Positions 8,338-17,353 of a stretch of DNA of 64,000 nucleotides are shown one piece after another. Both the position numbers and the translations under genes were made by a program. The notes beneath the pieces were generated by a model that searched no databases, was not told the DNA's origin, and was given only the letters and a program-made list of their open reading frames with translations. How positions within the stretch are numbered: the stretch's first letter is position 1; each line of letters starts with the position of its first letter. Source of the DNA: CAYONZ01 sp964405465. Its GTDB lineage: Bacteria; Bdellovibrionota; Bdellovibrionia; Bdellovibrionales; JAMPXM01. The stretch lies in assembly GCA_964405465.1 (NCBI GenBank), contig CAYONZ010000011.1:12444-76443 (forward strand), read 5' to 3'.

Positions 8338-9033
8338 GTGAGGCAAACAAAAGTTCGAAACAATCTTGTTGTGGTTGCCCACCCAGATGACGAAACAATT
8401 TTTTTTGGTGCCACGATTTTGTCTCGTCCCAAAGAGAATTGGACAGTGATCTGTGTCACCGATGGCAACGCTGATGGTGATCATCGCCGGCGAAAAAAGC
8501 AGCTCGCCAGAGCCTGCAAATCTCTCGGGGTTAAGTCTTTTAAAATGTATGATTTTCCTGATAAGTTTGGCTCCCGTTTGGATGTCGATGGCTTAGTCGA
8601 AAGACTTAGCAATGAACAAAAATTGTTTGGCGATTTTGATTCGATATACACACATGGAGCACTTGGCGAATATGGTCATCGGCACCATCAAGATGTCTGT
8701 TATGCCTGCTACCAAGTTTTTTCAGAAAAAAAGATTCACACGGTTTCTTATAATAGTTTGCCTGAGAAATCAGTGGTTGCATCGAAGAAAATTTTTGCGA
8801 AGAAGGCCGAGATTTTGACCGAAATCTATGGATCCGAAACTCAACGATTCTTGCTGCTCTTGCCGGTCACTTGGTCAGAGGGGACACAGCGGATTTCGAA
8901 AAGCGAAGTGAATAAAATTTATTTACATTTATGTGGTAAAAGGCGCATGACCGCGAGAGGGCTGAAAGTGTACCGATGGTTTTGGCCGCAGCTGAAAGAA
9001 ATGTTTAGGTATAACCCGAAGAGATCGTTTTGA
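8338..9033 (+). CDS. PIG-L/LmbE-family de-N-acetylase
   Basis: The protein opens with VVVAHPDDETIFFGA, the zinc- and substrate-binding AHPDDE motif, and has the second metal motif HRHHQD about residue 120. Members remove N-acetyl groups from GlcNAc-type sugars, including surface glycan or glycolipid precursors. No signal peptide is seen, so it acts in the cytoplasm. GTG at 8338 has GAGGGG six bases upstream. It sits 152 bases after the isomerase and probably ends the polysaccharide cluster. Its substrate may be the N-acetyl sugar made by the upstream enzymes; this is inferred from position only. Confidence 0.85.
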   Translation: MRQTKVRNNLVVVAHPDDETIFFGATILSRPKENWTVICVTDGNADGDHRRRKKQLARACKSLGVKSFKMYDFPDKFGSRLDVDGLVERLSNEQKLFGDFDSIYTHGALGEYGHRHHQDVCYACYQVFSEKKIHTVSYNSLPEKSVVASKKIFAKKAEILTEIYGSETQRFLLLLPVTWSEGTQRISKSEVNKIYLHLCGKRRMTARGLKVYRWFWPQLKEMFRYNPKRSF

Positions 9034-9130
9034 GTTGATATAGGTGAGTTTCGATTTTTTCTCGCATTTCAATCGAAGGATGAATTGGATCTGACTTGGA
9101 ATTGACTTGGAGTTGAACAGGAACTGAATT

Positions 9131-9172
9131 GAGACTGATGAGACTGATGAGACTGATGAGACTGATGAGACT
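9131..9172. repeat. 9-bp tandem repeat GAGACTGAT, about 4.7 copies
   Basis: Perfect tandem copies start at 9131, 9140, 9149 and 9158, with a partial fifth at 9167-9172. Just upstream, 9090-9130 is made of looser TTGACTTGGA-like repeats. The array lies 28 bases before the start of the DUF885-like lipoprotein gene. As it is perfect and in a leader, copy number could vary and change promoter or leader spacing. Confidence 0.9.
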
Positions 9173-9199
9173 AAAGTTGGATAAGATAAAAAGGCAAGA

Positions 9200-11239
9200 A
9201 TGAAAAGAATGAAGAATATTTCGAGATCGAATCTATTGGTTAAGGGCTTGGTTAAGGGTTTGGTGAAGGGCTTGGTAACTGGATCGGTAACTGGGTTGAG
9301 GACGGGTCTGGGGATGGCATTGCTTACGGCTCTGCTAATGAGTATCGTCGTGGGCTGTTCGCATTGGCCATTCAAATCTGAAAACCAAGGCCTACAAATG
9401 GTGGTGGCCGACTATTATGCCGAACTTTATGCTTTTTATCCTCATCTTACAAAAGGTTTAGGTCTCACTCAGGCAACAAAAAGTCTTCCCGCATATTCCA
9501 AGGCCAATTTGGCAAATCGAATTTCAGATCTCAAGGGCTTTAAAACGAGAGTGGAAAAAATTAGAGGGGAATCTCTTAGCCAACAGGAGTCCACCGATGC
9601 AGAGATTTTGAGTCATCGAATTTCAGGCGAGATATTTGAGCTTGAAAGCCTACGTGTGTTCAATCAAGATCCATCGCTTTATTTTCGTATGGCCCATGAG
9701 ATTCTCGAGATGAACTTTGAGAGTTCAAATTCGGGTCTATTGAGATCAGAGGCAATCAATGTGGAACAGGTGACATCCGAGTTTTTGCAGAGGGTTCAAT
9801 TACTTCCACTCTATTGGGTAGAGATGCAAAAAAATATTGAATCCGTTTCTCGTGACACCATTGACTTCAATATATTGCAACTTCAGAGACTTCGAGATTT
9901 GCTTCTTAAAAAACAGTTCTCATATTTCGAGGGTCTTTTGCAAAAGAACAAATCAGATCAAAAGTTGCGAACTGCATTGAATACGCAGAAGCTGGTGACT
10001 GAGGAAAACTTTAGAAAATTGTCAATTTGGCTTAAAAGCAAAGCTACCTCAAAGAAGATGGCACTTCGTAAGGATGACTTACAGAAGTTGTTCTATTATC
10101 AAGAGTTTTTTGAGGGGGATCTTGCAGAGGTCGCAAGAGGCGTTAAACTAGCGCTTGATCAGTCTTTACAGACTAAAGCCACAGTGAAAAAAATGGAGAA
10201 AAACACGGCGAAAAAAATAGTAAAACCCAACGGAGGAGCTATTGAGAAATCTCCAGAGAAACACCTAGAAAGACAAGCTTCCAAGAAGGATGCTGAAATG
10301 AGCAGCGTCCCGAAAGGTGCCTCCGAAAAAACAGCCACCGAGAAAATTTCAGCCGACAAGACCGCAATTAAAAAGGTGCTTGCTGACAAAAGAAATGAAT
10401 TCCAGAAAATCCCAAACAAGACTGCGAAGCAGAGTTCTGGAAAAAAAACCATTGCCAAAAATTCTGATCGTGGGGCAGAGACAGCGCTGCCGAGTCAGAA
10501 TATCGAGAGTGATATCGCTCGGACATTCAAAGAATTGACGAAATGGATGGAGGAACAACAGTGGGTGAGTGTATATTCTAGCGAACCTCCTGAGATTGTA
10601 CGAACGACTGTCGCCGCAGAAGTCATGGGAGCACCGATGATCTTTGTGCGACAACTACCTTTGCAAAAGGAGAAAGTGAAAGATCAGATTTTCGTTGCAA
10701 ATGATGCAAGTAAATTGGCGCAACGATTGCTCAAAGAATTTGTGATACAGAGTCTTTACCCAGGGGATTGGTTGTTGATGCAAACGCCGCAAGCGAGTTC
10801 TTCAAAGGTTCGTTTACTCAATCGGCCTGAGTCTTACTCCGGCGGGTGGTCTTTGTTTTCGTTTAGTGAACTTGGCCAAAACATCGACTTGTGGGCTGAC
10901 GACGTGATGTTTCGCGAGAGTGTTCACCTGAAATTGCTTCGCTCGAGGTGTCGGTTGTACACAGGATTGCAAATGCACCTTGGACATATGAACACCCAGC
11001 AAGCTCGTGAGTTTTGGGACAAAACTTGCGCGGTTTCGGCCGAACAAGCCAAGTTAGAAGTCGGTCAGCTTCTCGTGCAACCACAGTCCATTGCTGCTGA
11101 TTTTGGTTTTTATATTTTTGAGACATGGCAATCCGAAAGACAAGCCGTCGATCAAGAAAAATTTCAAAAAAGAAAATTCATGAATGGAATTCTCAAGAAT
11201 CAAGGTTTGCCGCCAGCTCTCATCAAGCGGGAATCGTAA
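9200..11239 (+). CDS. DUF885-family lipoprotein, degenerate (zinc motif lost)
   Basis: The 679-residue protein has a signal peptide with lipobox (MSIVVGC), so it is a predicted lipoprotein. Residues about 65-310 resemble the DUF885 N-terminal helical domain (PHLTKGLGLTQ, STDAEILSHRI). Residues about 325-440 are a Lys/Ala/Thr/Ser-rich low-complexity insert. The C-terminal part aligns with the DUF885 metallopeptidase-like core: GGWSLFSFSELG for GWALYAE-type, RSRCRLYTGLQMHLGHM for the RACRLVVDTGIH-type helix and VQPQSIAADFG for the PGQALAY-type end. The HExxPGHH zinc motif is replaced by VIQSLYPGDW. It is therefore probably a non-catalytic member. Its stop is 2 bases from the stop of the opposite-strand neighbour. 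Confidence 0.75.
   Translation: MKRMKNISRSNLLVKGLVKGLVKGLVTGSVTGLRTGLGMALLTALLMSIVVGCSHWPFKSENQGLQMVVADYYAELYAFYPHLTKGLGLTQATKSLPAYSKANLANRISDLKGFKTRVEKIRGESLSQQESTDAEILSHRISGEIFELESLRVFNQDPSLYFRMAHEILEMNFESSNSGLLRSEAINVEQVTSEFLQRVQLLPLYWVEMQKNIESVSRDTIDFNILQLQRLRDLLLKKQFSYFEGLLQKNKSDQKLRTALNTQKLVTEENFRKLSIWLKSKATSKKMALRKDDLQKLFYYQEFFEGDLAEVARGVKLALDQSLQTKATVKKMEKNTAKKIVKPNGGAIEKSPEKHLERQASKKDAEMSSVPKGASEKTATEKISADKTAIKKVLADKRNEFQKIPNKTAKQSSGKKTIAKNSDRGAETALPSQNIESDIARTFKELTKWMEEQQWVSVYSSEPPEIVRTTVAAEVMGAPMIFVRQLPLQKEKVKDQIFVANDASKLAQRLLKEFVIQSLYPGDWLLMQTPQASSSKVRLLNRPESYSGGWSLFSFSELGQNIDLWADDVMFRESVHLKLLRSRCRLYTGLQMHLGHMNTQQAREFWDKTCAVSAEQAKLEVGQLLVQPQSIAADFGFYIFETWQSERQAVDQEKFQKRKFMNGILKNQGLPPALIKRES
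9236..9307 (+). repeat. 12-bp coding tandem repeat in the signal peptide region
   Basis: About six units related to TTGGTTAAGGGC run from 9236 to 9307 and encode repeated LVKG/LVTG residues in the N-region of the signal peptide. The first three units are almost identical and the later ones diverge. The signal peptide seems to have been lengthened by slippage. Confidence 0.85.
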
Positions 11240-11241
11240 TT

Positions 11242-12612
11242 TCAGATCTGCTTATTGATCCAAATGTAGTAAATAGGGTCTCGCTTGTTTGGATTGCGAA
11301 TGTTGGGAATGTCATAAGCATCTAGTTTTGCGCCTTTGGTTCTTTCGACTCCGCCACCCAATTGCCATGAGGGGCGAGCGACTGAAAATTCAAGATTATC
11401 TGTTGTTCGTTTTCCTTGGTCAAATTGTTGGATCGTCCGCATTGCTTTGGTTTTTAGGGTTGTATCGCTGACCGGTCCGAATTTGATTGCGGTCCATCCT
11501 TTGCCTTGAGCAAATCGACGATCGGTAATCGGGGTGTAGCGTGCACCGACTTCTCCTCCTCCTTCGACAGCAAACCGAGTTTTACCTAGGCGTATAGAAT
11601 TTTGAATGCCAGTATAAAGCTCCACAAGAATCTGATCTTGGTTGGATTGATCGTCGGTCCTATCTACGGGAATACGAACCCTATTGTCTCCCGAGATCTT
11701 GTTAACGGTATGGTGAAGCCATTTCTGTTGGCCCGAACCATTGAGAAAGTTCGAAGCATCTCGGTGATCAATTTCGATCCATCCGATGCCCACTTTGTAA
11801 TACTGCATTTTGTGCGGATCGATATTGTCGAGAATAATTCGAGTGATGTTTTCATTCGTGAAGACTTGCGGCACTTCGAGTTCGCCATTTGAGTTCACGT
11901 GACTAGGGCCCGAAACTTTTTTTGCAAATAGAGTGGTCCCATAATCAAATGATATATTTTTAAAATATGGGTTTTCGTAAAGCTCGGTGCCGATGCTGAA
12001 GGAAGCGGCGTGGGTCAGGCCGTAATCATCTCCCTCATCTGGCTTTTGCAGGAGACCAAAACTAAATAGCTCGGTGTTGTCGTTCTCAAGTTTAAAGCTA
12101 ACATCGACTGGAGCGTCGGGATCAAGGATCTGTCCTTGGCCAAGTGAAAAGAGAAAGTCGACGGGTTTTTCTGGGTCGATTTCGACATTGTTGGGAATAA
12201 GGTTGCGAATGGCCAAAGGCATTTCTCCGATTCGATTGTATTGAATCCGAATCATTCTTTGGTTGTGGAGTTCACTTTCTGTGGCGATACAACCCTGGCC
12301 TTGCTGTTTTTGCGAGATATACTCACTTAAGTCTTGTGGGGCATAGCCGGTACAAGTCTTTGGTGGAGAGAGTTTGAGTCGCCTTCGGCTAGAGCTGTTG
12401 GAATTCGCAGAGTATACAGCACCGAATTCGTTATAGGATTTTTGAAACTCGTTTTTTGAGATTTCAGAAAGGTGCAGATTTTCGCCAGCCTCTGTTGCAG
12501 GAGAAAAAAGAAAAATCAGGATGCTGGTGAGACTCATGAAGTGATTGAAAACCGGACTCAAATGGGTTGATGAGAATAGAAATGCGTTTGTGAATTTTTT
12601 TGTTAAACTCAT
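11242..12612 (-). CDS. Exported protein of unknown function
   Basis: I do not recognise this 456-residue protein. It begins MSLTKKFTNA with a long hydrophobic segment ending near ATEAGE, which fits a Sec signal peptide. The mature part is beta-rich with alternating aromatic and charged residues and no obvious motif; it has one CTGY and one GCIA cysteine. ATG at 12612 is preferred to the ATG five codons upstream, because that upstream ATG lies inside the ribosome site GGAGGT which sits 7 bases before 12612. It converges on the DUF885 gene with a 2-base gap. A periplasmic or surface structural role is possible but unproven. Confidence 0.75.
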   Translation of the reverse strand: MSLTKKFTNAFLFSSTHLSPVFNHFMSLTSILIFLFSPATEAGENLHLSEISKNEFQKSYNEFGAVYSANSNSSSRRRLKLSPPKTCTGYAPQDLSEYISQKQQGQGCIATESELHNQRMIRIQYNRIGEMPLAIRNLIPNNVEIDPEKPVDFLFSLGQGQILDPDAPVDVSFKLENDNTELFSFGLLQKPDEGDDYGLTHAASFSIGTELYENPYFKNISFDYGTTLFAKKVSGPSHVNSNGELEVPQVFTNENITRIILDNIDPHKMQYYKVGIGWIEIDHRDASNFLNGSGQQKWLHHTVNKISGDNRVRIPVDRTDDQSNQDQILVELYTGIQNSIRLGKTRFAVEGGGEVGARYTPITDRRFAQGKGWTAIKFGPVSDTTLKTKAMRTIQQFDQGKRTTDNLEFSVARPSWQLGGGVERTKGAKLDAYDIPNIRNPNKRDPIYYIWINKQI

Positions 12613-12765
12613 TTTTCTTACCTCCATCAGTCTAAACTCTAGTTCTCGGGTTCATTGACTGTTCACTTTACGGTTACTATTTCGGTAACGATAATCATGC
12701 CTGCGCCTGATGCCTGAAAAATGCTTGCAAAGAAAAATTTGCGATGATTCCAGGTTGAAAGTAAG

Positions 12766-12824
12766 CCTTAAGACAAGCATCAAAGTAATTTTCAACGTGG
12801 TCCTCAAGGCAAGCGTCAAAGTAA
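12766..12824. repeat. Diverged direct repeat, 23 bp, period 36
   Basis: CCTTAAGACAAGCATCAAAG at 12766 continues to GTAA at 12788 and recurs with three changes at 12802-12824, a period of 36. It covers the end of the small exported-protein gene and its downstream spacer. It is a local duplication of unknown role. Confidence 0.65.
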
Positions 12825-13259
12825 CCGACAACCACGTTCAGGTCCTTCAAAAATGGCTTTAGCCTGTGAGCCTTGAAAAAGCGTGAGCAGACGAGACACC
12901 ATGGTCGGAGAAATCTCGACGCCGTTTGGGCTCTTTGTCAGTTTGGTGTTGGTGAGTCTTTCGAGCATGCTCTGGCTCAATGGTAAATTGGCGCGTTCAA
13001 GACAGATCTCTAGGCGTTGCTCGACTGTTGCAGCTGACCCTCCAAGTTGATTGAGATTTACACAGGTGCAAAGTTCTTTGGCTAAAAGACCCTGTAAGAT
13101 ATCTTCTTTGATGAGGTATTGACCTTCGCTCACAAGATTTAAAAATTTAGCCTCGGCTTGGTTTTCGCCAGCAATAGTGAACGCAAGTACCAAAAAACTG
13201 AATGCGAATCGGAGGCTTGTTCTTCGCGCAGCTGTATGAGTGAGTCCGAAGTGTTTCAT
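12816..13259 (-). CDS. Small exported protein of unknown function
   Basis: From ATG at 13259 the 147-residue product begins MKHFGLTHTAARRTS and has a signal peptide ending near NQAEA. The mature part has LCTCVN and a later Cys in LEICLERA, and ends ERGCRLL, so disulfides are possible. I do not recognise a family. The start overlaps the stop of the upstream hydrolase gene as ATGA, which supports this start and coupled translation; the longer open frame upstream simply runs in another frame of the hydrolase. Function is unknown but should be linked to the hydrolase. Confidence 0.7.
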   Translation of the reverse strand: MKHFGLTHTAARRTSLRFAFSFLVLAFTIAGENQAEAKFLNLVSEGQYLIKEDILQGLLAKELCTCVNLNQLGGSAATVEQRLEICLERANLPLSQSMLERLTNTKLTKSPNGVEISPTMVSRLLTLFQGSQAKAIFEGPERGCRLL

Positions 13260-14515
13260 GGTTTTCTCGCTTGTGTGGGCAAACTGCTCAGTGAGCTTTT
13301 TGTTGAATAGGCTTCGCTTGGAGTAAAGCAACTGACCGCTCGGCTAACGAAGTCGTCGATTTTCTCCCAGTAGCTTGGGTCGTGCCCGGTGCGTGCGATC
13401 ACCATTTTTTGTGTTGGTAAAATGAGAAGCAGTTGGCCGTAGTGACCGGCAGCGAAGTAAAGATCACGCGGCGATCGAGGAAACTCGTGTTTCATATTCA
13501 CTTGGGGAACATCCTGATTTAGCCAGAAGCTTCGGTTGGAAAATACTCCCTCGGTCTTCACATATTTTGCGAGTTTCGCTTTTTCTTCTGGGCTCAAAAG
13601 ACTTGCGTGGTTGTGAGCTTCGGTAACTTTCTGTGCCTCGCTCGTCCATCCCTCTGGCAAGAGGCGTTTGCCATTCCAGATGCCGTCTTGCAAATACAAT
13701 TGACCGATGATGGCCATCTCTTTTGGAGAAGCGTGAAAGTAAGATGATCCCACAAGGTGACCACTTCCGTCTCGTTCATACATAGCCTGCTTGATCTCGA
13801 GATCCTTAAACAAAAGTTCTGCAAGTAGATTGTCGGTATTGAGACCCTGAAGACGAGATAGCAGCGCGATGAGTATGACAGAGTTTCCTCCGCTATAGTT
13901 CCATCTCTTGCCGACGCCGTATTTGTCGAACGGCTGTGAAAGAGCAAAACGCAGCATGTTTTGGTGGCCCTTGCCGTAGAGCATGGGCAGAAAGGTTGAG
14001 GTCTTTGGGTCAGATTCGTAAGATTCTTCCCAAACCCAGTTGGTGGCCATCATGAGAAAATGTTTGATTTGAATGCTGCTGAATTTAGAAAAATTCTTTC
14101 CAAAATACTTCTGCCATTGTTTAATTTCTTTTTTGTCAAAGAAGTCCGTAATTGATGTTTCAACAGTGATCGGCGCACCCTTGGGCGTGAGACGTTTTTG
14201 TTGAATTGCGGCTCCAGTGAGTGTTGCGGTCATAGTTTTCGAAGCAGACCACCAGTAGTGAAGCGAGTCATCGGTGTAATTGCCGTCATTCCATGCGAAT
14301 ATCGGACTACCTTCTTTTAGAATATAGATTTGATCAGATTGAAAGCCCTCTTTAGTCGCCGTGTTTTTCGTGGCATATTTCGCAAACTCCATACAGGCCG
14401 GTGTTTGCGGTAGAGCAATCGAAGTTCTTGGGTTTGTCGCAAGCGCATGGTTTGAAATGAAAATCAAAGAGGACAATTGAAAAAATATTCTAATTGATCT
14501 TCTTAGAGACTTCAT
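13256..14515 (-). CDS. Exported serine hydrolase, class C beta-lactamase fold
   Basis: The protein starts MKSLRRSIRIFF with a signal peptide ending near NHALA. It carries SASKTMTAT, the S-x-x-K nucleophile motif, then WNYSGGNSV at the Tyr motif (Y-x-N position occupied by YSG), and AGHYGQLLLILP as the third motif, with RTGHD downstream. This layout is the beta-lactamase/penicillin-binding-like esterase group (PF00144), about 420 residues. It would act in the periplasm on an ester or peptide substrate. ATG 14515 has GGAG nine bases upstream. It is translationally coupled with the small exported gene after it. Confidence 0.85.
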   Translation of the reverse strand: MKSLRRSIRIFFQLSSLIFISNHALATNPRTSIALPQTPACMEFAKYATKNTATKEGFQSDQIYILKEGSPIFAWNDGNYTDDSLHYWWSASKTMTATLTGAAIQQKRLTPKGAPITVETSITDFFDKKEIKQWQKYFGKNFSKFSSIQIKHFLMMATNWVWEESYESDPKTSTFLPMLYGKGHQNMLRFALSQPFDKYGVGKRWNYSGGNSVILIALLSRLQGLNTDNLLAELLFKDLEIKQAMYERDGSGHLVGSSYFHASPKEMAIIGQLYLQDGIWNGKRLLPEGWTSEAQKVTEAHNHASLLSPEEKAKLAKYVKTEGVFSNRSFWLNQDVPQVNMKHEFPRSPRDLYFAAGHYGQLLLILPTQKMVIARTGHDPSYWEKIDDFVSRAVSCFTPSEAYSTKSSLSSLPTQARKP

Positions 14516-14642
14516 TTGGCTATGCTCCAATTCCAATTCAATTCCAAATCTGGTTCCAGTTGTTAAGCTACATTTCTCTTGATCAACATATTGATCAAGA
14601 GAGCACTGGCAACCAGAGGTTGCTCAGCACTCAATGCCCAAT

Positions 14643-15626
14643 CTATTCTTGGCATTTAGAAAAACTTTGCACCAGGTTCTCAATTTTTGTGGATGCTTCC
14701 TGATAGGCAATGGCCTTGGTGACAACTTTTCCCACCATTGCAGGAGTGAAAAGAAGTGGGACATTCAAAACGACACTCACCAGATTCCCATTGATGCGAT
14801 CGTAGCCCAGGCCCAATCTCGACTCAGTCTTTTGAAAAATGCGAGGGTCGCCTTTAACTCGGAATTCGAATGTCGCCGAGCAGTCGTATGCACTAGAGAG
14901 GTCACTACCGGGTTGATAGTACTCACACTTTGGTTCCGTCACCTTGATGAGACAGTAACGATCAGCGAGGTTTTTGGGGATACTGCCATCGTTGTTTTTA
15001 ATCTCAGGGATATAACCGTCAAAAATTTTGTTATCCGGATTTTGGTTAAATTGAACTTGCTGGTATAAAGAGGAATACATCTTTTCAAAACTTGGCTCTA
15101 CCGCGGCCTGCAAGGTACTACATTCTGGAATTTGAGCTGCAAGAGACTCGACATCGCTTAATAAGTTAATGGAGTCGGATTGTTCATTGTTTCCAGCGCG
15201 CCATTCTGTTCGAGTGAGAGCATCTAGGTTGATCCAGCTACCTGAATCAGGCAAATAAGGCACAGTTTGCGGGCTATTGATGAGAGCTTCGATGCCTTTA
15301 TGTCGGACTTCTAGTTTTGCAATTGCAAAATGAACATCTGAAGCTGATCGTTTGTGAACATTGCTCTCGACACTGAAGGAATAATGAACTGAATTGCCGG
15401 AGTTGAAACCGTAGCCCTTGGCCTTGAGTATTTCGGAGAAACGAGCTTTCATCTTTTCAATATTTCCGACGGTGACACCTATCTGCGGAGTTTCATCAAT
15501 GGTATATTTTTGGGAGAAATTGATACCCACATCGCAATTTGCCTTTGCAGAATCGATTCCATAAATCAGTGGCGACAAAGCCATTACTGCCAGCACTCCG
15601 GTCGAAAAAATTTGTTTGGTGTTCAT
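14643..15626 (-). CDS. Exported protein of unknown function
   Basis: The 327-residue product has a clear signal peptide (MNTKQIFSTGVLAVMALSPL, cleavage near SAKA) and four to six cysteines in the mature part, including CLIKVTEPKCEYY and a final FSKCQE, suggesting disulfides in the periplasm. AAAGGAGA lies six bases before the ATG. No family is recognised. It is 127 bases from the hydrolase gene upstream region on the same strand, so it may be a separate unit. Confidence 0.75.
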   Translation of the reverse strand: MNTKQIFSTGVLAVMALSPLIYGIDSAKANCDVGINFSQKYTIDETPQIGVTVGNIEKMKARFSEILKAKGYGFNSGNSVHYSFSVESNVHKRSASDVHFAIAKLEVRHKGIEALINSPQTVPYLPDSGSWINLDALTRTEWRAGNNEQSDSINLLSDVESLAAQIPECSTLQAAVEPSFEKMYSSLYQQVQFNQNPDNKIFDGYIPEIKNNDGSIPKNLADRYCLIKVTEPKCEYYQPGSDLSSAYDCSATFEFRVKGDPRIFQKTESRLGLGYDRINGNLVSVVLNVPLLFTPAMVGKVVTKAIAYQEASTKIENLVQSFSKCQE

Positions 15627-15867
15627 AATTTCTCCTTTGATAAATGAATTAAGCTATTGCAGATCTGTTTCGCTTTTTGTTTGAACCTAAGTCAATGAAC
15701 TCATTTAAAGGTATCCAAGTCGTAGATCGCTCGACTATATAGGTTTATTGTTAAACACACTAGATGTTAGATCTTTTGACAGAGAGAAATTAGTCGGTCC
15801 TACAAAATTACGACGTTATCGAATTTCGGTCCCGGAGTGGCTGGTATACCCTAAGCCCCTAAGCCTG

Positions 15868-17205
15868 CTACTCTTTAAAATTCCAGACGATATTTTGGTT
15901 GGCGGTGGCTTTGACCCATACTGGCTTGGGGCGTACGGATTTTGCACGCCATCGAAATTTTGCCGAAGGTGCCGCCACCAATTTCAGATACTGATGATCG
16001 TCCAAAACAAATTCAGTGGGTTCAATGGCAAACATAAAATCGGCTTGGCGAGGTTGTAGGAGATACCAATCGGCGATACCTTGTGCAGAGGTGATTCTTG
16101 CAGAGGCAATGACCTCGACATCTTGAAATAGTTCGTCATTAAATATTCGAGCCGAAGTGTAGGCCGTGGCGTTGTTTAAGGTGACAAATTTGGAATCCGG
16201 TGTCCAGAGCTCAATTTCAAATGTATAGGCTCCATGTACAACACGTTTTTCGTGCCGAGTTTCAGATGGCGTTGCAAACAAAATCTGTTTATTGATGGCA
16301 GCTTGATCGAAAAGCGTTTGCAATTGCGCGAGCTCGATTTTTGCCCGATTTGCCCTTAGCAATCCAGGTAGGTCCTGCGCCAACTGACTCTGCAGAATCT
16401 TAACCTGCGCCTCGGTGGCGTCGAGCGAGTGTTTGAGGGAACTCGCTATGGTTTGGAGTTGCGATTCTAAAAGTCTTGCCTCTCTGATCATGGTTTTTAA
16501 AACAGATCCTATCGTTTGTTTTGCACCAGGAGACTGTGACAGAATTTTGTTTAGACCCAACTCGACGGCGTCGGTTTCAAATTCTAGAATTCCGGCCGCG
16601 TACGGAAGTTCGGTCGAGAGTGCCTCTAATCTTTCAAGTGAGGATTTGGCGTGATTGAGTAGGCGTTGAGTTCTGTCTTGCGAGTCTGACAATATTTTAA
16701 AATCATCTTGGAGGTTTTTGGTTTCTTTAATATGCGAAGTCCAAAACTTAGGAAGCTTTGCCGGTTCCTGAAGTTTTTTGATGGTCATCAAATCTGCATC
16801 GGAGGTATCCGCCGTGATATTTAAACTAAATATTTCACTCAATAGGCGAGTTGCTTTGAAATGCACATTAAATAGATGGTGGCCTAAAGTGGATCGAATG
16901 AGATCTTCTGTTAATGCTCTAGAAGCAATCCCATCAGAAGAGAGCAGAAGAAGTGGATATGCCGCGGTCTCGATTTCGTGAGCTCGCCCTTCAATTGAGG
17001 TACTTTTGTTTTCAAGCTTATGCGTCGATTCTTTCGATGTTCTTCCAAATTCTGCGGAAAGGAGATCTCGACAAGAGTCAAAACGTGAATTCAAGTCTTG
17101 GTTAGCACACAAGTTCAGTGGAGAAAGCCAAAGAAAAATGACCAGACAGAAACGAGTAGTCATGCCTATGGCTATGCGAAAGGTGTTTCTAGGAAAGCTG
17201 ATCAT
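15868..17205 (-). CDS. Exported coiled-coil protein, family member 1 of a cluster of four
   Basis: The 445-residue protein has a signal peptide (TRFCLVIFLWLSPLNLCANQ), then a short FDSCRDLL motif, a long helical coiled-coil region (about residues 60-300, many Leu/Glu/Gln heptads) and a beta-rich C-terminal domain ending VWVKATANQNIVWNFKE. A Cys-Arg/Gly-x-Leu/Ile-type motif shortly after the signal peptide recurs in the three neighbouring exported coiled-coil proteins. I do not recognise the family. The start may be 17205 or the ATG at 17163 (MTTRFC); neither has a strong ribosome site. A periplasmic scaffold or envelope role is inferred only from architecture. Confidence 0.65.
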   Translation of the reverse strand: MISFPRNTFRIAIGMTTRFCLVIFLWLSPLNLCANQDLNSRFDSCRDLLSAEFGRTSKESTHKLENKSTSIEGRAHEIETAAYPLLLLSSDGIASRALTEDLIRSTLGHHLFNVHFKATRLLSEIFSLNITADTSDADLMTIKKLQEPAKLPKFWTSHIKETKNLQDDFKILSDSQDRTQRLLNHAKSSLERLEALSTELPYAAGILEFETDAVELGLNKILSQSPGAKQTIGSVLKTMIREARLLESQLQTIASSLKHSLDATEAQVKILQSQLAQDLPGLLRANRAKIELAQLQTLFDQAAINKQILFATPSETRHEKRVVHGAYTFEIELWTPDSKFVTLNNATAYTSARIFNDELFQDVEVIASARITSAQGIADWYLLQPRQADFMFAIEPTEFVLDDHQYLKLVAAPSAKFRWRAKSVRPKPVWVKATANQNIVWNFKE

Positions 17206-17353
17206 ACTGGTCTCGAATGGTCATAGTCTGAAGGTAAATTGTTTTGGCAAACTCTTTCTTGAGTTTGCCTTCAGGTTCACTTGATCTAGGAAGATTCCTA
17301 TTACGCTATACTCTGACTCCGCATTGTGTTGACGACAGAGTTAGAAATGTTTT

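Noticed and set aside
8277..8484. Small - strand open frames over the start of the PIG-L gene
   Set aside because: They overlap the AHPDDE-coding region in antisense and have no ribosome site.
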